A stretch of 8,515 bases of DNA, from the NCBI GenBank assembly GCA_045640265.1, contig JAZUES010000136.1, positions 1-8,515 of the forward strand, given 5' to 3'. Every line of letters starts with the position of its first letter. Position 1 is the first letter of the stretch. A program made the translations under genes and the position numbers. This document shows, piece after piece, positions 4,643 through 8,515 of the stretch. The notes beneath the pieces are model-generated. The model saw nothing but the letters and a program-made list of their open reading frames with translations. It had not been told where the DNA came from and ran no database searches. Source of the stretch: Solibacillus sp045640265. GTDB taxonomy: Bacteria > Bacillota > Bacilli > Bacillales_A > Planococcaceae.

Positions 4643-6262
4643 ATGAAACGCAATAAGAAAGTCGCATTAACTGCAACAGCTCTTTCATTATCTGCAATTT
4701 TAGCAGCATGTGGTGGAGACGAGGAAAAAAGTACAGCATCAAACGGTGATGGCGAAAAGGAATTAAACTTATTAATTCCATCAGAGCCACCTTCATTACA
4801 TCCACAATTAGCTTCAGATACAACTTCTGGTGCGATTATTGAAAGTGCCTTTGAAGGTTTAACAACAATGGTAGATGGTGACCCCGTATTAGCGGCTGCT
4901 GAAAACTATATTATTTCTGATGACTTATTAACTTATACATTTACTTTACGTGATGCACAATGGTCAAACGGCGATAAAGTAACAGCTCAAGACTTCGAAT
5001 ATGCTTGGAAATGGGCTTTAAATCCTGAAAACGCTTCTGAATATTCAACAATCCTTTACCCAATTAAAGGCGCTGAGGCTTACAACACTGGCGCAGGCAC
5101 TGCTGAAGAAGTAGGCGTTAAAGCAATTGACGAAAAAACATTAGAAGTAACTTTAAACGATCCAACTCCTTATTTCTTAGAGTTAACTGCATTTAAAACA
5201 TTCTTCCCTATTAACAAAGCGAACGCAGAAGCAAACCCAACTTGGTATGCAGAAGCTGACACTTATGTAGGTAACGGTCCTTATAAACTAGCTACTTGGA
5301 ATCACTCAGGTGACATCGTCCTAGAGAAAAGTGAAACTTATTGGGATGCTAAAAATGTAAACATCGATACAGTAAACGTAGCAATGGTTGAATCTGAAAC
5401 TACTCAAATGACAATGTATGATGCTGGAGAAGTCGACTTCTTAGGTGCTCCATACGGTTCAATTTCTCTTGATGCTATCGACCGCTTAAAATCAGAGGAC
5501 AAATTAAACGTATCTAACCAAGCAGGTATTTACTGGTACAAATTCAACACGAAAGATCCTGTGATGCAAAACGAAAACATCCGTAAAGCATTAGCACTTG
5601 CGATCGACCGTGAAGGATTAATCAAAAATATCGTTAAAGGCGAACAAGAGCCAGCTTTAGGTATTGTTCCTAACTCAGTAGAAGGATTTAGCGAGGATGA
5701 CGGTTACTTCAAAGATGCTGACTTCGAACAAGCGAAGAAATATTTAGACGCGGGTCTTAAAGAATTAGGCTTAGCTAGCGCTGCTGACTTAGAAGTAAAA
5801 GTTTCTTACAACACATCAGAAGCTCACTCAGCAATCGCACAATTTATCCAACAAGGTTGGTCTGAAAAATTAGGTGTTTCAGTAAAACTTGATAACGCTG
5901 AATGGCAAGTATACTTAGACAAAATATCTAATGGTGACTTCCAAATTGGTCGTCTTGGTTGGGGCGCTGACTACAATGACGCATACTCATTCTTAGAAAT
6001 GTACAACTCAGCTGCCAACGGTAATAACCAAACAGGTTGGTCTAGTGATGAATATACAAAACTATTAAATGAGTCTGTTGTTGAAACAGATCCTACAAAA
6101 CGTACTGAAAAATTATTAGCTGCTGAAGCTGTAATTATGGACGATATGCCGGTAGCACCAATCTACTACAATACAAATCTTTTCATCGAATCTGATTCAA
6201 TTGAAAACATGGTTCCAGATGCTTTAGGTAATATCAACCTTAAATACGTTGACGTAAAATAG
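4643..6262 (+). CDS. oppA: Oligopeptide-binding lipoprotein OppA
   Basis: This is the extracellular receptor of the oligopeptide ABC importer. It captures peptides and hands them to the OppBC channel. The 539-aa product has a lipoprotein signal: basic MKRNKK, a hydrophobic core (7-22), and lipobox LAAC with lipidated C23. A short Ser/Gly/Asp/Glu linker follows (24-40). The SBP_bac_5 fold fills the rest. Conserved stretches shared with B. subtilis OppA (from memory) include EPPSLHPQLA (48-57), VTAQDFEYAWKWALNP (113-128), PTPYFLELTAF (174-184), GIYWYKFNT and a late MPVAPIYYNT. Length is close to the B. subtilis protein (about 545 aa). The SD AGGGGG lies 7 bases before the ATG. Codon use looks like a highly expressed gene (mostly TTA, GAA, AAA, GCT). 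Peptide specificity, nutrient or signalling, cannot be read from the sequence. Confidence 0.93.
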   Translation: MKRNKKVALTATALSLSAILAACGGDEEKSTASNGDGEKELNLLIPSEPPSLHPQLASDTTSGAIIESAFEGLTTMVDGDPVLAAAENYIISDDLLTYTFTLRDAQWSNGDKVTAQDFEYAWKWALNPENASEYSTILYPIKGAEAYNTGAGTAEEVGVKAIDEKTLEVTLNDPTPYFLELTAFKTFFPINKANAEANPTWYAEADTYVGNGPYKLATWNHSGDIVLEKSETYWDAKNVNIDTVNVAMVESETTQMTMYDAGEVDFLGAPYGSISLDAIDRLKSEDKLNVSNQAGIYWYKFNTKDPVMQNENIRKALALAIDREGLIKNIVKGEQEPALGIVPNSVEGFSEDDGYFKDADFEQAKKYLDAGLKELGLASAADLEVKVSYNTSEAHSAIAQFIQQGWSEKLGVSVKLDNAEWQVYLDKISNGDFQIGRLGWGADYNDAYSFLEMYNSAANGNNQTGWSSDEYTKLLNESVVETDPTKRTEKLLAAEAVIMDDMPVAPIYYNTNLFIESDSIENMVPDALGNINLKYVDVK

Positions 6263-6313
6263 TAATCTTATTTTTATAAAACACTTCTTATATAAGTAAG
6301 AGCTAATTTATGG

Positions 6314-6350
6314 AGGCTGCTGAAACATACTCATGTTTCAAGCAGCCTTT
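6314..6350 (+). terminator. Intercistronic hairpin between oppA and oppB (attenuator or 3' end stabiliser)
   Basis: GGCTGCTGAAACAT (6315-6328) pairs with ATGTTTC-A-AGCAGCC (6333-6347). This is a 14-bp stem with one bulged A and an ACTC loop, extended by an A-T pair at its base. Only TTTC follows, so it is a weak terminator at best. Such hairpins after binding-protein genes commonly protect the upstream mRNA and reduce downstream transcription, giving more receptor than permease. It is the main feature of the 136-base oppA-oppB gap. Confidence 0.75.
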
Positions 6351-6383
6351 CATGCTCTAATAGAATATTCAAAATAGTATAAA

Positions 6384-6390
6384 AAGGAGG
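6384..6390 (+). promoter_or_regulatory. SD deciding the TTG start of oppB
   Basis: AAGGAGG is a full anti-SD match 8 bases before TTG 6399. No in-frame ATG lies nearby, and the resulting N-terminus LKFIVKRLVYIV is typical of OppB, so the TTG start is well supported. Confidence 0.88.
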
Positions 6391-6398
6391 CTGGGACA

Positions 6399-7328
6399 TT
6401 GTTAAAATTTATCGTGAAACGCTTAGTTTATATCGTGATAGCAATGTACTTAATTATTACAGCAACATTCTTCTTAATGCAGTTAGCCCCTGGTAGCCCA
6501 TTTGCCAGTGAACGCGAATTACCACCTGCTATTGAAGAACAATTAAATGCCAAATACGGCTTAGACAATCCTTGGTACATTCAATATAAGGATTACTTAT
6601 TGGATACAATTACATTCGATTTTGGTGAATCGATGAAGTATAAAGGACGCTCGACAAATGATATTATCTCTGAAAGCTTCCCAGTTTCATTAGCTTTAGG
6701 TATTGAGGCTATGATTCTAGCGATTGGTCTTGGTATTTTACTTGGTGTTATTTCAGCACTGTATCACAACAAATGGCCAGATTATTTATCAACAATTATC
6801 GCAATATTAGGGATTTCGGTTCCTTCATTTATCTTAGCGGGCTTGCTTCAATATTATTTATCATTTAGAGCAGGATGGTTCCCGGTAAGTGGTTGGAAAG
6901 GATTTAGCTACACACTATTACCAGCCATTGCAATCGCAGTAACACATGCTGGCTTTATTGCGAAGCTTACTCGTTCAAGTATGCTTGAGCAAAACAATAG
7001 TGAATATGTAAAACTTGCACGTGCAAAAGGCCTTGGTAAATGGACAATCGTCTTCAAGCACTCACTACGTAACGCATTACTTCCTGTCGTTACATACTTA
7101 GGTCCATTATTTGCTGGGGTTATTACAGGTAGTTTCGTAATCGAACAAATTTTTGCGGTACCTGGACTTGGTCGCCACTTCGTAACAAGTATTACGAACC
7201 GTGACTACACAGTTATTATGGGAACAACCGTATTCTATTCACTAATTTTATTATTAGCTGTATTAGCGGTAGATATTTTATACAGTGTCATTGATCCACG
7301 TATTAAATTGAAAGGAGCGAAAAAATAA
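6399..7328 (+). CDS. oppB: Oligopeptide ABC transporter permease OppB
   Basis: This is one of the two membrane subunits that form the peptide channel, pairing with OppC and driven by the OppD/OppF ATPases. It starts with TTG behind a perfect SD (309 aa). The N-terminal amphipathic/hydrophobic start (3-28) leads into FFLMQLAPGSPF, characteristic of the OppB/DppB N-terminal domain. An extracellular part (about 35-90) follows, then five further membrane segments (about 97-120, 130-152, 171-190, 228-250, 273-297). The cytoplasmic EAA loop that docks on the ATPase is at 202-229 (EYVKLARAKGLGK with G211, ending LLP). Length is normal for the family (about 306-311 aa). The stop TAA overlaps the oppC ATG by one base (TAATG), so the two are coupled. 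Confidence 0.93.
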   Translation: MLKFIVKRLVYIVIAMYLIITATFFLMQLAPGSPFASERELPPAIEEQLNAKYGLDNPWYIQYKDYLLDTITFDFGESMKYKGRSTNDIISESFPVSLALGIEAMILAIGLGILLGVISALYHNKWPDYLSTIIAILGISVPSFILAGLLQYYLSFRAGWFPVSGWKGFSYTLLPAIAIAVTHAGFIAKLTRSSMLEQNNSEYVKLARAKGLGKWTIVFKHSLRNALLPVVTYLGPLFAGVITGSFVIEQIFAVPGLGRHFVTSITNRDYTVIMGTTVFYSLILLLAVLAVDILYSVIDPRIKLKGAKK

Positions 7329-8260
7329 TGGCTCAAAACGAAAAGCAAATTCCAAAAGTAGCACCTGAGATGTTTGAAGTTGTCGGTCGTTCAGAAAATA
7401 CGGACTCCCTTTCAAAAAAACAAGTGTCTTATTGGAAAGAAGTATTTTATCGCTTCTCTCATAACAAATTAGCTGTAATTGGTTTAGTTTTATTAGTAAT
7501 CATTGCATTTATGGCGATTTTCGCCCCTGTTTTATCTTCTTTTAAATATGATCAAAACGTCGGCCTTTATAACTCTGCTCCAACAGGTACGAACTGGTTT
7601 GGTACAGATGACCTTGCACGTGACATTTTTGTCCGTGCTTGGGAAGGCGCTCGAATTTCATTATTTATCGGGATTACTGCTGCGGTCATCGATTTAGTAA
7701 TCGGTGTACTTTGGGGTAGTATCGCGGGTCTTTCTGGTGGTCGTGTTGATAACATTATGATGCGTATCGCAGATGTATTAACAGCGATTCCTTACTTATT
7801 AGTAGTTATCATTCTTTTAGTCGTGATGGAACCAGGTTTAGTCCCAATGATTATTGCCCTTTCGATTACAGGTTGGGTAAATATGGCTCGTATCGTACGA
7901 AGCGAAGTACTAAAAATTAAAAATCAAGAGTATGTATTAGCTGCTCGTACATTAGGTGCAAACCAATGGCACATTATTAAACGTCACTTAATTCCAAATG
8001 CGATGGGTGCTATTTTAGTAACAATGACTATGACAATACCAAGTGCAATTTTCACAGAAAGTTTCCTAAGCTATTTAGGTTTAGGGGTTCAAGCTCCTTT
8101 AGCCAGCTGGGGTACAATGGCCTCTGAAGGATTCAAAGCCCTACAATCTGCTCCTTGGCGATTATTGTTCCCTGCGCTGTTAATCTCAGTAACAATTTTC
8201 GCATTCAATGCAATTGGGGACGGCTTACGTGATGCACTTGATCCGAAATTACGTAAATAA
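7328..8260 (+). CDS. oppC: Oligopeptide ABC transporter permease OppC
   Basis: This is the second channel subunit of the Opp importer, partner of OppB. The 310-aa product has a long cytoplasmic N-terminus (1-46), a first membrane helix (47-68), then the periplasm-side TNWFGTDDLARDIF motif (88-101) typical of OppC/DppC. Five more hydrophobic segments follow (about 110-136, 152-168, 171-188, 227-246, 278-296). The EAA loop is at 201-226 (EYVLAARTLGANQWHIIKRH). The C-terminal IGDGLRDALDPKLRK is a family hallmark. The start ATG overlaps the oppB stop. SD AAAGGAG (7311-7317) lies 10 bases upstream, inside the oppB end. The stop codon is joined to the SD of oppD (TAAGGAG), so oppBCD read as one tightly packed unit. 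Confidence 0.94.
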   Translation: MAQNEKQIPKVAPEMFEVVGRSENTDSLSKKQVSYWKEVFYRFSHNKLAVIGLVLLVIIAFMAIFAPVLSSFKYDQNVGLYNSAPTGTNWFGTDDLARDIFVRAWEGARISLFIGITAAVIDLVIGVLWGSIAGLSGGRVDNIMMRIADVLTAIPYLLVVIILLVVMEPGLVPMIIALSITGWVNMARIVRSEVLKIKNQEYVLAARTLGANQWHIIKRHLIPNAMGAILVTMTMTIPSAIFTESFLSYLGLGVQAPLASWGTMASEGFKALQSAPWRLLFPALLISVTIFAFNAIGDGLRDALDPKLRK

Positions 8261-8274
8261 GGAGAGTGTACGCT

Positions 8275-8515
8275 ATGAAGAAAAAAGTTTTAGAAGTAAA
8301 CGACTTACGTATTAATTTCAAAACGTACGCTGGTGTCGTACAAGCCGTACGTGGTGTAAGCTTTGAATTATACGAAGGTGAAACATTAGCAATCGTTGGG
8401 GAATCTGGTTCTGGTAAATCGGTAACAAGTAACGCCCTAATGAAATTAATCCCTCAGCCACCTGGCATCTATGCCGGTGGTGAAATTAAATTTAACGGTC
8501 GTAACATCATTCCTT
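8275..8515 (+). CDS. oppD: Oligopeptide ABC transporter ATP-binding protein OppD (5' part, cut by the window end)
   Basis: This is the N-terminal 80 residues of an ABC ATPase that powers the OppBC channel. It starts ATG 8275 with SD AAGGAG (8259-8264) ten bases upstream, overlapping the oppC stop codon. The translated part reads MKKKVLEVNDLRINFKTYAG and onward. Visible features are an aromatic A-loop residue (Y18 or nearby), VQAVRGVSFELYEGE, and the Walker A motif GESGSGKS (42-49). This is followed by MKLIPQPPGIYAGGEIKFNG, the spacing used by OppD/DppD proteins. Q-loop, signature and Walker B lie beyond the window. OppD is preferred over OppF by position directly after oppC and by the VTSNALMKLIP region after Walker A. 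An oppF gene is expected downstream. Confidence 0.9.
   Translation, partial: MKKKVLEVNDLRINFKTYAGVVQAVRGVSFELYEGETLAIVGESGSGKSVTSNALMKLIPQPPGIYAGGEIKFNGRNIIP

Noticed and set aside
4611..4823. Minus-strand open frame of 70 codons over the oppA signal region.
   Set aside because: It is antisense to the oppA lipoprotein signal, and the Leu-rich composition is a by-product of that sequence.
6287..6296. A small palindrome (CTTATATAAG region) right after oppA as a terminator.
   Set aside because: It is short and AT-only with no T-run after it; the hairpin at 6314-6350 is far stronger.

Overview
The window looks like a chromosomal segment of a low-GC Gram-positive bacterium of the Bacillaceae/Planococcaceae type (Solibacillus- or Lysinibacillus-like). 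The reasons are AT-rich DNA, strong purine-rich Shine-Dalgarno sites, U-tailed hairpin terminators, and proteins that resemble those of Bacillus and Geobacillus (DgkB, OppABCD, the short-Q-loop cytochrome bd CydAB with its tiny CydS partner). The genus assignment is inference. There is no sign of phage, transposon, CRISPR or other mobile DNA, and most of the window is ordinary housekeeping sequence.

Left part, all on the minus strand (read right to left). A thioredoxin-fold protein (3730-4287) has its own terminator and a sigma-B-like promoter. Next comes dgkB, the diacylglycerol kinase of lipid recycling (2626-3552), with its own promoter and terminator. Then comes the cytochrome bd menaquinol oxidase operon cydA-cydB-cydS (2501 down to 19). 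Its last gene encodes a 34-residue single-helix subunit that a standard gene finder would probably miss. cydA and cydB overlap by 4 bases. The cydB stop codon is fused to the SD of cydS.

Middle (4288-4642): a 355-base divergent intergenic region. It carries the sigma-B-like promoter leftward. Rightward it carries an AT-rich opp control region with an extended -10, a perfect 7-1-7 dyad over the -35 position and a CodY-like box (13 of 15).

Right part, plus strand: an oligopeptide ABC importer operon in the order oppA-oppB-oppC-oppD, as in Bacillus subtilis. OppA is the lipoprotein receptor, OppB and OppC form the channel, and OppD (cut by the window edge after 80 codons) is an ATPase. A strong hairpin between oppA and oppB probably lets the receptor be made in excess over the membrane parts.

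Three of the eight genes start with non-ATG codons (cydA GTG, thioredoxin-like TTG, oppB TTG), supported by SD spacing and, for cydA, family residue numbering. The points most worth a second look are the cydS gene, a near-perfect SD at cydA that is aimed at an out-of-frame ATG, the sigma-B-like promoter of the single-cysteine thioredoxin-like gene, and the oppA-oppB hairpin whose 3' arm could alternatively pair with the oppB SD. I saw nothing that amounts to a wholly new system.
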